DNA of 64,000 nt from Spirosoma luteum DSM 19990 (GTDB lineage: Bacteria > Bacteroidota > Bacteroidia > Cytophagales > Spirosomataceae). Below are positions 17,480 to 26,734 of this stretch, in pieces. The notes under the pieces are model-generated. The model made no database searches, had not been told where the DNA came from, and worked only from the letters and a program-made list of their open reading frames with translations. Position numbers and translations under genes: made by a program. Every line of letters begins with the position of its first letter. Within the stretch, counting starts at the first letter, position 1. The stretch lies in the NCBI RefSeq assembly GCF_000374065.1, contig NZ_KB893301.1:25428-89427 (forward strand), given 5' to 3'.

Positions 17480-18349
17480 ATGTCATTTTCGGTTCCCGTC
17501 TATAAAATTCAGTCGTTTCCCCGTCATGAGCCGGATGCGTTCTTCTACATGACCCGGCTGGAAAAACTAGTGCAGGAGTTTAAGGGAATCGATAAATCAC
17601 ATTCACACACGTTCTATCTGGTTATGTGGCTGGCCCAGGGGAGTGGTACGCATACGATTGATTTTCGGACCTACACCATAGCGTCAAATCAGCTTTATTT
17701 TCTGACGCCCGGTCAGGTGCATAGTTGGGCCTTATCGCCTGATAGCCGGGGTTATAATCTGTTCATCGATGCTAATTTTTTTCGGGGACGTTTTGGTAAT
17801 CGACTCCAGCAGTACCCGTTTTTTCACTCCCATCAGCACCAACCGTTACTGGAGGTAAGCGATCAGCAGACCTTTTTCAGCGATTTGTTTACGTATGCCT
17901 ACGAGGAGTACGAACAGCGACAGGCAAACCGAGCCGACGTATTTCTGTCGTTTGTGCATATCCTGCTTGAAACGGCTAATCGACTCTACAATCAGCAATT
18001 ACCGGGTACCGATACGCACCTTTACGACCGAATTCGCCACTATGAGCATCTGATTGAAAATCAGTTTCTGACCGTCCAGGCAGTTCGTACGTACGCAGAA
18101 CAGATGAATATGACACCTAATCACCTGAACCACATCTGCAAAAAAATTCTGGGCAAAACGGCCAGTCAACTCCTGCACGAACGTATCATCATTGAAGCCC
18201 AGCGCCTGTTAACGCACACGGCCCAGTCCGTTAAGGAAATTGGCTTTCACCTTGGTTTCGGGGATTCCTCTTATTTTGTTCGTTTTTTCAGAAAACATAC
18301 CGGACAGACACCTGCCTCGTTTCGGCAGGCATTGATGACAAATCGTTGA
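17480..18349 (+). CDS. AraC-family regulator, probable control of ethanolamine genes
   Basis: A 289-residue regulator with an N-terminal cupin-like domain (FYLVMWLAQGSGTHTIDFRT, LTPGQVHSW) and a C-terminal AraC domain whose second helix-turn-helix reads VKEIGFHLGFGDSSYFVRFF with the conserved TGQTPASFR tail. It is divergent from the ethanolamine permease across 294 bases, which suggests that it controls that operon. It is not closely similar to the other AraC protein at 10431. No clear operator or TAnnTTTG box could be chosen in the gap. Confidence 0.85.
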   Translation: MSFSVPVYKIQSFPRHEPDAFFYMTRLEKLVQEFKGIDKSHSHTFYLVMWLAQGSGTHTIDFRTYTIASNQLYFLTPGQVHSWALSPDSRGYNLFIDANFFRGRFGNRLQQYPFFHSHQHQPLLEVSDQQTFFSDLFTYAYEEYEQRQANRADVFLSFVHILLETANRLYNQQLPGTDTHLYDRIRHYEHLIENQFLTVQAVRTYAEQMNMTPNHLNHICKKILGKTASQLLHERIIIEAQRLLTHTAQSVKEIGFHLGFGDSSYFVRFFRKHTGQTPASFRQALMTNR

Positions 18350-18400
18350 TTTGTACCATACACAACTTGATCTGTTACGTTATAAAATTCATTGGCTACC

Positions 18401-18408
18401 TACCTTTG
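18401..18408 (+). promoter_or_regulatory. Candidate Bacteroidota -7 box for the DUF983 gene
   Basis: TACCTTTG matches TAnnTTTG and lies about 70 bases upstream of the DUF983 start. No good -33 box is at the expected distance, so this is a candidate only. Confidence 0.35.
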
Positions 18409-18476
18409 TTAGGTAAAAACTGCCTGAGCAACAGTCGATAAGGGGTCAAAATTGCCTCGGTAAATGCTCAAGAGCC

Positions 18477-18851
18477 ATGTCAGCCAATAGTCGATTATAC
18501 AGCATTGTTGTCAACAAATGTCCACGTTGTCATCAGGGTGATTTCTTTATCAAAAAGAGCGCATTCAGTAAGGACTTCGATAAAATGCACGAGCATTGCC
18601 CGCATTGTGGCGAAAATTTTATGCCCGAACCTGGCTTCTACTGGGCATCCATGTTCGTGAGCTACGGTTTTTACACCCTTTATTCATTGCTTACCTTTTT
18701 TATTTTCGTGCAGTGGTTACAGGTTGATCTGGACTACTACCTGATTGGGTTGATCCCGACGCTTATACTCCTGACCCCGTATTTCTTTCGAATGGCCCGC
18801 CGTACCTGGTTGACATTGTTTATTGCGCCCCGGCCACAGATGAAAGCCTAA
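18477..18851 (+). CDS. DUF983 family membrane protein
   Basis: A 124-residue protein with an N-terminal zinc-ribbon-like pair, CPRCHQGDFF and CPHCGENF, then two hydrophobic helices (SYGFYTLYSLLTFFIFV and YLIGLIPTLILLTPYFF). This layout is that of DUF983, a common small membrane family of unknown function in Bacteroidota and alphaproteobacteria. It converges with the DUF1593 gene across a hairpin. Confidence 0.85.
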   Translation: MSANSRLYSIVVNKCPRCHQGDFFIKKSAFSKDFDKMHEHCPHCGENFMPEPGFYWASMFVSYGFYTLYSLLTFFIFVQWLQVDLDYYLIGLIPTLILLTPYFFRMARRTWLTLFIAPRPQMKA

Positions 18852-18911
18852 ACCCTTTTCCTGTTCGATACAGCGCGGCTGAGGTTCGGAAGCGATACGC
18901 AGATCATACTC

Positions 18912-18947
18912 TCCCCTGATTACAGGCGGTTGCCGGTAGTCAGGGGA
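18912..18947. terminator. Hairpin between convergent genes
   Basis: TCCCCTGA (18912-18919) pairs with TCAGGGGA (18940-18947), with a further TAC/GTA pairing inside. It lies between the DUF983 gene and the DUF1593 gene and overlaps the stop codon of the latter (18940-18942). Confidence 0.55.
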
Positions 18948-20358
18948 AAACTGTTAATATAACCCGTTGATACCGTGTCAAAGCAGGCTTTCCATTGTCG
19001 GTCACAACCAGAATAAAATGCATCGTTTCCGGCTTATCGACCCGCGGTGCCACAAGGGAGGCCACCAGCTGCTTCCGGTTCGATATAACGGGTAATCGGG
19101 ATCCTGTATAAGTGCCGACTTCGGGGTAAAAGAGCCATTCATACGACAGCTTATCACCATCAGGGTCAGTAGTGCCTTCTCCGCTCAACAGAACTTTTTC
19201 GCCACTTTTAGCGCGCAGCTCATTCGGATGGGCTAGTTTGACTACGGGAGGATGGTTGGCTTCTTTGAACGGTTTAACAGTCCAGTCGATACGGGCGGCA
19301 AAATCATTCTGATACGCCTGACGCCACCGCCAGATGGTTGCTTTGTTACTCTCGTACCAGCCACCATCAATTCCCTGCACCTGGTCCTCCACATCGGTCC
19401 AGATGGGGCGGGTTTCGGGTTCTAAAAACCAGTTACGCGTTCTGGGGGTATATAGTTCGTAGCGCCCACCCCAGCTGCCATAATTTGGATGCTCAGGATC
19501 ACTTAACCCGTTATTGATTAAGCCAAAAAAACTAGGCGTATCACCTTCCATAATATACTCAGTATGGGGGTGTTGTGCGCCAAGTGGCCCATGGTTTTTC
19601 CGAATATTGGCATCCAGCCAGGCATTGTTGACAAGGCTGGAATCGGGTCCGGCGAAGCCTGGTGCGAATGGAAACACGTCTCCGCTGATCCCCCGCCAGG
19701 TTGAATGTTCGTACCCGCCCCGGTCATGAAAACCAGGACTAACAATGTAAAACAGGTTGGGGAATGTCCGGCGAAGCCAGGGGCCGGTATCGTCCTGGTC
19801 CGATATGGTATAAACCCTGAGTTTAGCAACAAACTTGTCAACCGCTTCAGGCGTTCGGGTCTGGCGGACCTTCCAGAGCGCTTGTGCCAGGCAGTTGGCC
19901 CCTCCCCAAACGGGTAGCCAAACGGGTCGGTTATCGGACTTATCGACAACCGTGATGATGTGTTCTGACCCTTCAGAATCATTCCCGGGACCAACTGCAT
20001 TCATCCCGTACCTGGGAACGGCTGATTTGATTTTACTCAGCAGGTAAGCTGTTTCAGGATAGCCCTTTTCATGCAGAAGCAGGTTGTCCCGAACGTTGCC
20101 ATACGCTTCCACAATCCGCCGGATTCGTTCGGGCGCGACCCGGTTTTGCTGATGAACCGACGTTGTTGCTACTAATCCTTCTACATCCCATTGATTCACG
20201 TAGGTCAGAAAACGAACCAGAGATTGAGCATCGTCCGGTTCATTTTCAATATCGGTCAATACCAGTATCCGTATTTTTTGGTTAGTTTGTTGCGCAATCC
20301 CGTTAACTGGAAACAGCGTTAGCAGTAGCAATGAGGTAACGAATAGAAATGATTTCAT
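18940..20358 (-). CDS. DUF1593 (nucleoside-hydrolase-like) secreted protein
   Basis: A 472-residue exported protein. The signal peptide is MKSFLFVTSLLLLTLFPVNG, and I start at the ATG at 20358 because the only upstream alternative is a TTG. Residues about 30-290 resemble an inosine/uridine nucleoside hydrolase fold with the Asp-rich loop TDIENEPDDAQSL. The C-terminal 90 residues look like an Ig-type domain (TTDPDGDKLSYEWLFYPE), as in Sde182-type cellulose-binding proteins. It probably acts on a glycan outside the cytoplasm; substrate unknown. Confidence 0.85.
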   Translation of the reverse strand: MKSFLFVTSLLLLTLFPVNGIAQQTNQKIRILVLTDIENEPDDAQSLVRFLTYVNQWDVEGLVATTSVHQQNRVAPERIRRIVEAYGNVRDNLLLHEKGYPETAYLLSKIKSAVPRYGMNAVGPGNDSEGSEHIITVVDKSDNRPVWLPVWGGANCLAQALWKVRQTRTPEAVDKFVAKLRVYTISDQDDTGPWLRRTFPNLFYIVSPGFHDRGGYEHSTWRGISGDVFPFAPGFAGPDSSLVNNAWLDANIRKNHGPLGAQHPHTEYIMEGDTPSFFGLINNGLSDPEHPNYGSWGGRYELYTPRTRNWFLEPETRPIWTDVEDQVQGIDGGWYESNKATIWRWRQAYQNDFAARIDWTVKPFKEANHPPVVKLAHPNELRAKSGEKVLLSGEGTTDPDGDKLSYEWLFYPEVGTYTGSRLPVISNRKQLVASLVAPRVDKPETMHFILVVTDNGKPALTRYQRVILTVFP

Positions 20359-20605
20359 TTGGCCAGTGGTCAATTGATTAAGTAAATTCAGGTATCAGCG
20401 CTGACTCCTGCGTACCAGTTCACTAATGCCCAATGGCAAGATATTGAAAAAGCAATTAATGCAGGTATCAAACGCCAAACCTGCTGACGGTAGCTAACGC
20501 AAAGGGGTAGAAATGGCGTATACTAATCAATCGCTGGCAGCTACTTATATACCCCTCTATTACAGGTTTTCGCCACTATTGTCGAGTGAGTTGTTATCGA
20601 AACGT

Positions 20606-20613
20606 TATGTTTG
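20606..20613 (+). promoter_or_regulatory. Candidate -7 box upstream of the LytS-like kinase gene
   Basis: TATGTTTG is a full match to TAnnTTTG and ends 33 bases before the kinase start. TTG triplets occur 12 and 24 bases upstream, neither at the ideal spacing. Confidence 0.4.
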
Positions 20614-20646
20614 TCAACAGACCTTCTGTTGGTTTGACGCCGAACG

Positions 20647-21789
20647 ATGAAAAAATGGATAAACCACTACCGCTTACCCCTGCTGGTCGGCATCGCCTTA
20701 TTGATCCTGCCGTTTCTATACCTTGCTAGCGAATCCATTGCCTTCAGCCCCCTTGACCCCCGTCAACACCTCATTCAGAACCTGCTGACCTACTTTTTAT
20801 TATTACTCTTTGCCTATACCAATCATACGGTGTTGGTGCCCCGCTGGTATTTGGAAAAGCAGTACGCACGATACGGCGTGGTAACGCTGACCTGTCTGGT
20901 GGGTATAGTGTGGCTATCGCACCGTGTTGAGCAGTGGGCGTTTCTGAAACCACCCAAAGAACCAACCCTGCTGGGGTGGGCAGGCCAGGTATTCTGGAAA
21001 GAAAATTTGTTCGCCCCCATGCCCTATCCCGGACAGTCGTCTCCTTCCCGGCCGTCGGCGCTCCCAAACCCACCGCCCGGGCTGCCATACGGACCTCTGG
21101 CCCCGCTCCCCTTGGGGGCTAAACTCGCGATTTTCTTTCTGCTGGGCAGCGTTAGTACCCTAGCCTCGGTCTCTATGCAGACCGCCAATCGGCTTAAACA
21201 GGTTGAATCCGAGAAACTGCTGGCTGAGTTAAACCAATTAAAGGCGCAGATTAGTCCCCATTTTCTATTTAACACGCTCAATAGTATCTATGCCTTAGCC
21301 CTTCGCCAGGATGACCGCACGGCTGAGACCATTGTCAAGCTGTCCGAATTTCTGCGGTATACAATCCGTGACGCCCACCAGGACAAAGTAGCCCTGGCCC
21401 TCGAAACCAATTACATCCGCAACTACATTGACCTGCAGCGGGCTCGGCTGCGAGATTCGGTTACGATCGACTATACCATCGTGGGGCCCGTTGACCATCA
21501 GTCCATCGTTCCTCTATTGTTGATATCCTTTATCGAAAATGCCTTTAAACACGGCGTCAATCCCGACCAGGAGTCAATCATTCGCATTAAGCTGACCGTG
21601 GCCGGGGATCAGCTGCATTTGCGTGTATTTAACAGGAAAGTACCCATCAGCCAGCTCGAACCGGCAACGGGTATCGGCTTGTCCAATGCCCGGGAGCGAC
21701 TGCGGTTGCGGTATCCGAACGCTCACCAACTAGCCATTCAGGATACGCCGACCGATTTTACCGTTGATTTACGAGTTACCTTATGCTAA
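20647..21789 (+). CDS. LytS-type sensor histidine kinase
   Basis: A 380-residue kinase. Two or three membrane helices lie before residue 100 (LPLLVGIALLILPFLYLA, YFLLLLFAYTNHTVLV), then a proline-rich stretch around 120-155 and another helix (LAIFFLLGSVSTLASV). The phospho-accepting His205 is in the LytS motif SPHFLFNTLNSIYAL, and the ATPase domain shows SFIENAFKHGV and GIGLSNARERL. Its stop overlaps the start of the LytTR regulator by seven bases, so the two are a coupled pair. The signal is unknown. The 289 bases before it hold only the candidate -7 box. Confidence 0.9.
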   Translation: MKKWINHYRLPLLVGIALLILPFLYLASESIAFSPLDPRQHLIQNLLTYFLLLLFAYTNHTVLVPRWYLEKQYARYGVVTLTCLVGIVWLSHRVEQWAFLKPPKEPTLLGWAGQVFWKENLFAPMPYPGQSSPSRPSALPNPPPGLPYGPLAPLPLGAKLAIFFLLGSVSTLASVSMQTANRLKQVESEKLLAELNQLKAQISPHFLFNTLNSIYALALRQDDRTAETIVKLSEFLRYTIRDAHQDKVALALETNYIRNYIDLQRARLRDSVTIDYTIVGPVDHQSIVPLLLISFIENAFKHGVNPDQESIIRIKLTVAGDQLHLRVFNRKVPISQLEPATGIGLSNARERLRLRYPNAHQLAIQDTPTDFTVDLRVTLC

Positions 21790-22532
21790 TACAAGCCATT
21801 GCTTTGGACGATGAGTTACCGGCCCTGGAGATCATTGAGGCTTTCTGCAACCGGATTGAATTCGTCCATTTACAGAAGACATTTACGCGCACCCTGGAGG
21901 CTCACCGGTACCTAACGGAGCATCCGGTTGATCTGCTGTTTTTGGATATTAACATGCCAGCCCAGTCCGGTATGGACTTTTACCGGGCCGCGATAGGCCG
22001 GGCCACGCCGGTTGAAGCCACTCCAGACCAGGAGCGCGCACCGGCACCCCTGGTTATTTTCACGACCGCCTATAGCGCATATGCCGTTGAGAGTTACGAA
22101 CTACAGGCGGTCGATTACTTACTAAAACCCTTCACGTTTGAACGATTTTTGCAGGCCGTACAACGGGTCGCTGACCAGCGGAAACTACTTCAGCCAACCG
22201 ATCAGCCCAGACCGCTACTTTTTCTGCTGTTTCGGGTTGATTATGGATTAGTCAAGGTGATGGTGGACGATATTTTGTTCATTGAGGGCCTGGACAACTA
22301 CCTGAAAATTCACCTGGAAAACCAGAAGCCCGTCGTTGTACGGCTGACGATGAAGGCTATGATGGAAAAACTGCCGCCATCGGACTTTGTGCGGGTGCAT
22401 CGCTCCTATATTGTTGCCCTTCGCCGAATTGAATTTTTCCGCAACAAGCTCATTGCCATTGGGGGCGAAGAGATACCCCTGGGCAGCAGTTATGAGGAAA
22501 GTTTCTTTGCACTTTTTGGGAGTAAGGCCTAA
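21783..22532 (+). CDS. LytTR-family response regulator
   Basis: A 249-residue regulator: a receiver domain with phospho-acceptor Asp55 (LLFLDINMPAQSGM) and conserved Lys in DYLLKPFTFERF, followed by a C-terminal LytTR DNA-binding domain (FIEGLDNYLKIHL, FVRVHRSYIVALRRIEFF). It works with the kinase encoded just upstream. The receiver has an insertion of about 15 residues (GRATPVEATPDQERAPAP) before the conserved FTTAYSAYAVESYEL. The nearest possible targets are the downstream DUF3500 and HupE genes. Confidence 0.92.
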   Translation: MLIQAIALDDELPALEIIEAFCNRIEFVHLQKTFTRTLEAHRYLTEHPVDLLFLDINMPAQSGMDFYRAAIGRATPVEATPDQERAPAPLVIFTTAYSAYAVESYELQAVDYLLKPFTFERFLQAVQRVADQRKLLQPTDQPRPLLFLLFRVDYGLVKVMVDDILFIEGLDNYLKIHLENQKPVVVRLTMKAMMEKLPPSDFVRVHRSYIVALRRIEFFRNKLIAIGGEEIPLGSSYEESFFALFGSKA

Positions 22533-22757
22533 GCCGATTGACAACTACTGGTCAATACGGTAGCCAGCGGCTCATTTTGCCGAAGGAGTCTCGCTGTACA
22601 GCAGCCTTATTCACCCGTAAGCCACCAACCCCAACCCCGGCGACAAGCCCTATCCGTTCACCTTCACCCCAGCATTTGGCGTATTCATCACTAAGTCGGT
22701 CGCCTGCGCAACGAAGCCTCCGGGTGGGACGTATTACCCATAACTAACCGGTACTGC

Positions 22758-23201
22758 ATGGCCAAACCGGTACCCAACGTAACCCAATCTACCATGACTA
22801 GTGTTGAATCCCCCGCTGTGCGCACGCCTGAATTGACTTTATCTAAACAGGCGGTTCATAGTCCATCGATTGCCTCACTGACGGACCACTTCGAAAACGC
22901 CGACCGACTAAAAGAATACTGTATTTCCGTAAACTCGTATTTTCCGACGTCAGCTATCATGGTCAGTCTGTACAAGAAGCTGCCCTACACTTTAACGTAT
23001 TACCCCAGTTTCAACGCCCGGACTGCGGGTATCGCTGACCCGGATTCGGTGACTGTCGATAACGGCTCAACGGAGCTGATTGCCTGGCTGAACAACGTGT
23101 TTGTGCAGGAGGATATTCTGGAACCTGTCTCCTCCGCGATGCGCTGCGGGACCACCTGTTGGTTAACCACCGATTCAACCCGCGTTTCACCCCAACATTA
23201 G
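22758..23201 (+). pseudogene. Fragment of a class I/II PLP-dependent aminotransferase
   Basis: This 147-codon frame carries the N-terminal pattern of a histidinol-phosphate/CobD-like aminotransferase: SVNSYFPTSAIM, then LTYYPSF and DSVTVDNGSTELIAWLNNVF. After EDILEPV, where the family continues with a PTFGRW-type segment, the match stops. Another frame of the same bases reads LLRDALRDHLLVNHRF, which could be the far C-terminal end, so an internal deletion plus frameshift is likely. The PLP lysine region is missing, so no activity is expected. A short intact protein of unknown function is the alternative. Confidence 0.5.
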
Positions 23202-23280
23202 TGGCATTCGTCACTTAAGCGGGTCCAGGAACGACTGGTGTGCAATGAGTACTGTATCTTCATATAAAAGAACCAAACGA

Positions 23281-24684
23281 ATGAACAAGACGAAGACAAT
23301 TTTTAGTAGTTTGCTGGCTATGGTGTGCCTAACCGGTCTGGCAACCATTGAATCGTGCAAAAAAGATACCGATACGGTCGTTACCCCGAGTACGGCCACC
23401 CTAACGGCGCTTACCTGCGCTTCTGCCACGTTTTCCGCTTCTGCCGTGAGCGGCACCGCCTACACCGGAACGGTCACGGTACCGTATACGGGCGGTAACG
23501 GAGTAGCCTACGCGGCCGGAACCGGCCTGGCTTCCACCGGCGTCACCGGTCTTAATGCCACCTTACAGGCGGGTACGCTGACCACCGGGACGGGTACTCT
23601 AACTTACGCCATCAGCGGGACCCCCTCCGGTAGCGGTACGGCCGGCTTCGCCCTGAGTTTCGGTGGGCAGACCTGTACACTCTCCCTACCCGTATCGGCC
23701 TCAACCACCACACCCGGCAGCAACACCAGCCTGACCGGTACGGGGAGTATAACGGCGATTGTTGCGGCCGCGAACGCCTTTCTGGCAACCTTGTCTACGG
23801 CTCAGCAAACCACCGTACAATTAGCCCTTACCAAAGCAAACGCCATTAGGTGGTCCAACTTACCCGGGGGTGTATCCATACGCAATGGTATAGAATTCAG
23901 TACCTTAAGTGCCACGCAGTTAGCGGCTGCCAAAGTCGTTATTCAGGCAGCATCGGGTACTATGGCTAATGAGGGGTATGCCGAGTTCACTCAAATCAAT
24001 GCCGCCGATGATGTGCTGGCCACGACTTACTCGGGGGGCAGTGGGTACTCATCGGGCAAATACATTATTGCGTTTCTGGGTACGCCCAGCAACACGGGGA
24101 CCTGGATGTTGCAGTTCGGAGGGCACCACTACGCCCAGAATATCACCTTCAGTAACGGAGTGGTGGTAAGCGGTACGCCGTCCCACCAGGGCATAGAGCC
24201 TAAAGAGTGGACGTCGGGAACAACCACCTTTGCCCCCCTCAATCAGGAACGGGATGCCATGGTGGCCATGCTGGCCTCCCTGTCCGCAGCACAACTGGCT
24301 TCGGCTAAGCTAAGTACTACGTTTAGCGATGTGCTGCTGGGTCCCAACAAAGACGGACAGTTTCCGGCTACTAAACAGGGGCTGGCCGTTGGTGGATTGA
24401 CGGCCGCCCAAAAGGCGCTGGTGCTGGCGGCCATTCAACCCTGGGTATATGACCTCGACGACGTCACGGCGAAGGCCCTGCTCACCATTTATCAGCAGGA
24501 ACTGGATCAGACATACATTGCCTACTCCAACAACCCCACCATGACCGTCAATGCCGATTATGCGCGGATTGATGGGCCCAGCGTGTGGATTGAGTTTGTT
24601 TGCCAGTCTGGGGCAGTCATTCGCAATCAGATTCACTATCATACGATCTTCCGCGATCACACGCGTGATTACAACGGGTTGTAA
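23281..24684 (+). CDS. DUF3500 domain lipoprotein
   Basis: A 467-residue exported protein. I start at the ATG at 23281, which gives a lipoprotein signal (LLAMVCLTGLATIESCKKD). Residues about 30-145 are rich in Thr, Gly and Ala (low complexity, many TGTVTVPYTGG-like turns), probably a beta-rich spacer. The C-terminal 300 residues are a DUF3500 domain with conserved WMLQFGGHHYAQNITF, SHQGIEPKEW and RIDGPSVWIEFVCQ. DUF3500 has no assigned reaction; the paired His and conserved Trp/Glu suggest a metal or redox site, which is inference. It is followed 114 bases later by a HupE/UreJ membrane protein, which suggests a joint role. Confidence 0.8.
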   Translation: MNKTKTIFSSLLAMVCLTGLATIESCKKDTDTVVTPSTATLTALTCASATFSASAVSGTAYTGTVTVPYTGGNGVAYAAGTGLASTGVTGLNATLQAGTLTTGTGTLTYAISGTPSGSGTAGFALSFGGQTCTLSLPVSASTTTPGSNTSLTGTGSITAIVAAANAFLATLSTAQQTTVQLALTKANAIRWSNLPGGVSIRNGIEFSTLSATQLAAAKVVIQAASGTMANEGYAEFTQINAADDVLATTYSGGSGYSSGKYIIAFLGTPSNTGTWMLQFGGHHYAQNITFSNGVVVSGTPSHQGIEPKEWTSGTTTFAPLNQERDAMVAMLASLSAAQLASAKLSTTFSDVLLGPNKDGQFPATKQGLAVGGLTAAQKALVLAAIQPWVYDLDDVTAKALLTIYQQELDQTYIAYSNNPTMTVNADYARIDGPSVWIEFVCQSGAVIRNQIHYHTIFRDHTRDYNGL

Positions 24685-24798
24685 GGTGACTGAAACCGGT
24701 TGAATTAAGTAGTCAATCCAGGCGTAAAAAGCCTGGTCAATACCACAAATGCGCTTACCAGCGAGCCTGGTACTACGTTACATAAACATCTTCGCCTG

Positions 24799-26124
24799 GT
24801 GAAGTATCTGTTTGCCCTCATCAGCCATCCGGCCGGATGGCTGATGATTTTTCTCTTATCCCTGCAGCCAGCCGTATCCTGGTCGCACCCCATGCCTAAT
24901 ACGGTCGTGCTGCTCAACGTTCACGCCACCCGTATTGATGCCGAGGTGCAAATTCCGCTCAACGAGCTACAGGCTGCCTTTGGTCATGCTGTCAACGATT
25001 CATCTGCCCAGTTAGTAGCTCGTCTTGGCTCTCCACTGCGGACCTACCTGCTCCAACACCTTCGGGCTCAAACCGCCGGTGGCCAAAACTGGGCTGTGTC
25101 GGTGGATACCTTAGCCGTACAGGAAACGCAGAACCCCATTAACGGTACGTATCGTGAGCTAAGGGCGATAGTTCGACTCGTGCCTCCGGTTGGCGCGGAC
25201 GTTCGGCGGTTCGTCCTCCACTACGATGCCGTTCTGCATCAGGTCGTGACGCATAAAATCCTAGTGTCTATTCGGCAGGACTGGGCAAACGGGCAATTGA
25301 CTGAAGAAACTATGGTTCAGGTGGGCGTTATTGAGCTGGATATTGTCAACAACCGCATACCGCCCCTTACCGTTAACCTGGAAAAGGGCAGCGTCTGGAC
25401 GGGCTTTCGGGCGATGGTCGAACTGGGGATACGCCACATTGCCGGGGGCACCGATCATCTGCTTTTTTTGCTGGTACTCCTGTTACCGGCTCCGCTATTG
25501 GTTAATGGTGGCCGTTGGAGTCGGTTTGGTGGTGCGCGCTATAGCCTGAAGCGACTGCTATTGATTATCAGCGCGTTTACCATCGGTCACTCCCTTACTT
25601 TGCTCATGGGTGCCCTGAGCCTGGTTCGACTGCCTGGACAACCCATTGAGGTACTAATTGCCGTATCCATTCTGGTATCGGCGGTGCACGCCGTGCGGCC
25701 CATATTCCCAGGCCGTGAGGGATGGGTTGCTGTCGGCTTCGGCTTAATTCATGGTTTAGCGTTTGCCGATACGCTGACCAACCTGCGCCTGGATGCTGGT
25801 CCGATGGCCGTTAGCATTCTGGGCTTTAATCTGGGTATCGAACTCATGCAGCTACTGGTCATTACCCTAACCATTCCCTGGCTTATGTTGCTGAGTCGGA
25901 CACCCGCTTACCGGGGGGTGCGTTTGACGGGTGCTTTATTGGCCGCTGTGGCCGCCGTCGCCTGGGTGGTTGAACGGGTCACTGGCCAGGGCAATGGAGT
26001 GTCGAAGGGTGTGGAACAAGTGACTTATTATGCGCCGTATGGGCTAGGCGTAATGGCCGTAATAGCCCTACTACTTACCTGGCGTATGAAGCGGAAGGTT
26101 AACTTCCTCTTCTCCAGTCGCTAA
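24799..26124 (+). CDS. HupE/UreJ-family membrane protein with exported N-terminal domain
   Basis: The 441-residue product begins at GTG 24799 with MKYLFALISHPAGWLMIFLL, a plausible signal peptide; the next in-frame ATG (24844) would lack the basic residue. Residues about 30-195 are an extracytoplasmic domain, followed by some seven helices with the HupE/UreJ pattern: GIRHIAGGTDHLLFLLVLL, FTIGHSLTLLMGAL and GFGLIHGLAFADTL, all His-containing and suited to metal binding. HupE/UreJ proteins are linked to nickel or cobalt uptake in other bacteria; the cargo here is unknown. A 28-base palindrome lies in the signal-peptide codons. Confidence 0.8.
   Translation: MKYLFALISHPAGWLMIFLLSLQPAVSWSHPMPNTVVLLNVHATRIDAEVQIPLNELQAAFGHAVNDSSAQLVARLGSPLRTYLLQHLRAQTAGGQNWAVSVDTLAVQETQNPINGTYRELRAIVRLVPPVGADVRRFVLHYDAVLHQVVTHKILVSIRQDWANGQLTEETMVQVGVIELDIVNNRIPPLTVNLEKGSVWTGFRAMVELGIRHIAGGTDHLLFLLVLLLPAPLLVNGGRWSRFGGARYSLKRLLLIISAFTIGHSLTLLMGALSLVRLPGQPIEVLIAVSILVSAVHAVRPIFPGREGWVAVGFGLIHGLAFADTLTNLRLDAGPMAVSILGFNLGIELMQLLVITLTIPWLMLLSRTPAYRGVRLTGALLAAVAAVAWVVERVTGQGNGVSKGVEQVTYYAPYGLGVMAVIALLLTWRMKRKVNFLFSSR
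24819..24846. repeat. Perfect 28-base palindrome in the HupE start region
   Basis: CATCAGCCATCCGG is followed at once by its exact reverse complement. It covers codons 7-16 from the GTG start and overlaps the alternative ATG at 24844, so it could be a protein-binding site or an RNA hairpin that affects translation. Confidence 0.7.
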
Positions 26125-26290
26125 TAAAGTTAAAAAACACACTCGTTACATTGGCCGTAGGACTAATAACCGTTCAGGTTACGTTTGCCCATTAGGCAAA
26201 TAGCGGCTATTGTCTACAATCAATCAACGCATTTTTAAATCATTTCTCTTCACTTTTTACTTTATAGGCTGTACGTACTTCTTCAGCCTT

Positions 26291-26716
26291 ATGTGGATTG
26301 TGTTTGCTTTACTAGCCGCCATAACTGCCGGTGCCGTTGTCACTTTGTCGAAAGCAGGAATTAAAAACGTCGATTCGAGTCTGGCGTTTGCCATTCAGTC
26401 AGTGTTGATTTTGGCCGTATCGTGGGGCGTCGTCATTTTTCAGGGCAACCTGCCCGACGTTTCCCGTATCGACCGCCGGGTGTGGATTTATTTAACCAGT
26501 GCGGGTGTACTAACCTGTCTCTCTTCACTCTTTTCCTTCTACGCCTTAAAAATAGGCAATGCCTCGCAGGTATCCCCTCTAACCAATTTCTCCCTCGTGT
26601 TCGCCGTGATTATGGCGGCTGTTTTTCTGAAAGAAAAGCTCAACTGGCAGGTCATTGCCGGGGCTGTGCTCATGGCGGCTGGTGCGGTACTAATCGCTAT
26701 TGCAAAAAAAGAGTAG
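26291..26716 (+). CDS. Single-domain EamA transporter
   Basis: A 141-residue membrane protein with about five helices and the EamA (DMT) pattern, including the loop KIGNASQVSPLTNFSLVFAVIMA and the ending LKEKLNWQVIAGAVLMAAG. It is half the size of a ten-helix DMT transporter, as is common for stand-alone EamA proteins that dimerise. I use the ATG at 26291; a longer frame begins only at a TTG. Substrate unknown. It converges with the ABC exporter gene 18 bases away. Confidence 0.85.
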   Translation: MWIVFALLAAITAGAVVTLSKAGIKNVDSSLAFAIQSVLILAVSWGVVIFQGNLPDVSRIDRRVWIYLTSAGVLTCLSSLFSFYALKIGNASQVSPLTNFSLVFAVIMAAVFLKEKLNWQVIAGAVLMAAGAVLIAIAKKE

Positions 26717-26734
26717 GGTAATGCGAACCATTAC

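Noticed and set aside
23211..23280. Earlier ATG (23245) for the DUF3500 lipoprotein
   Set aside because: Starting there places 12 polar, basic residues before the signal peptide; the ATG at 23281 gives a normal lipoprotein signal.
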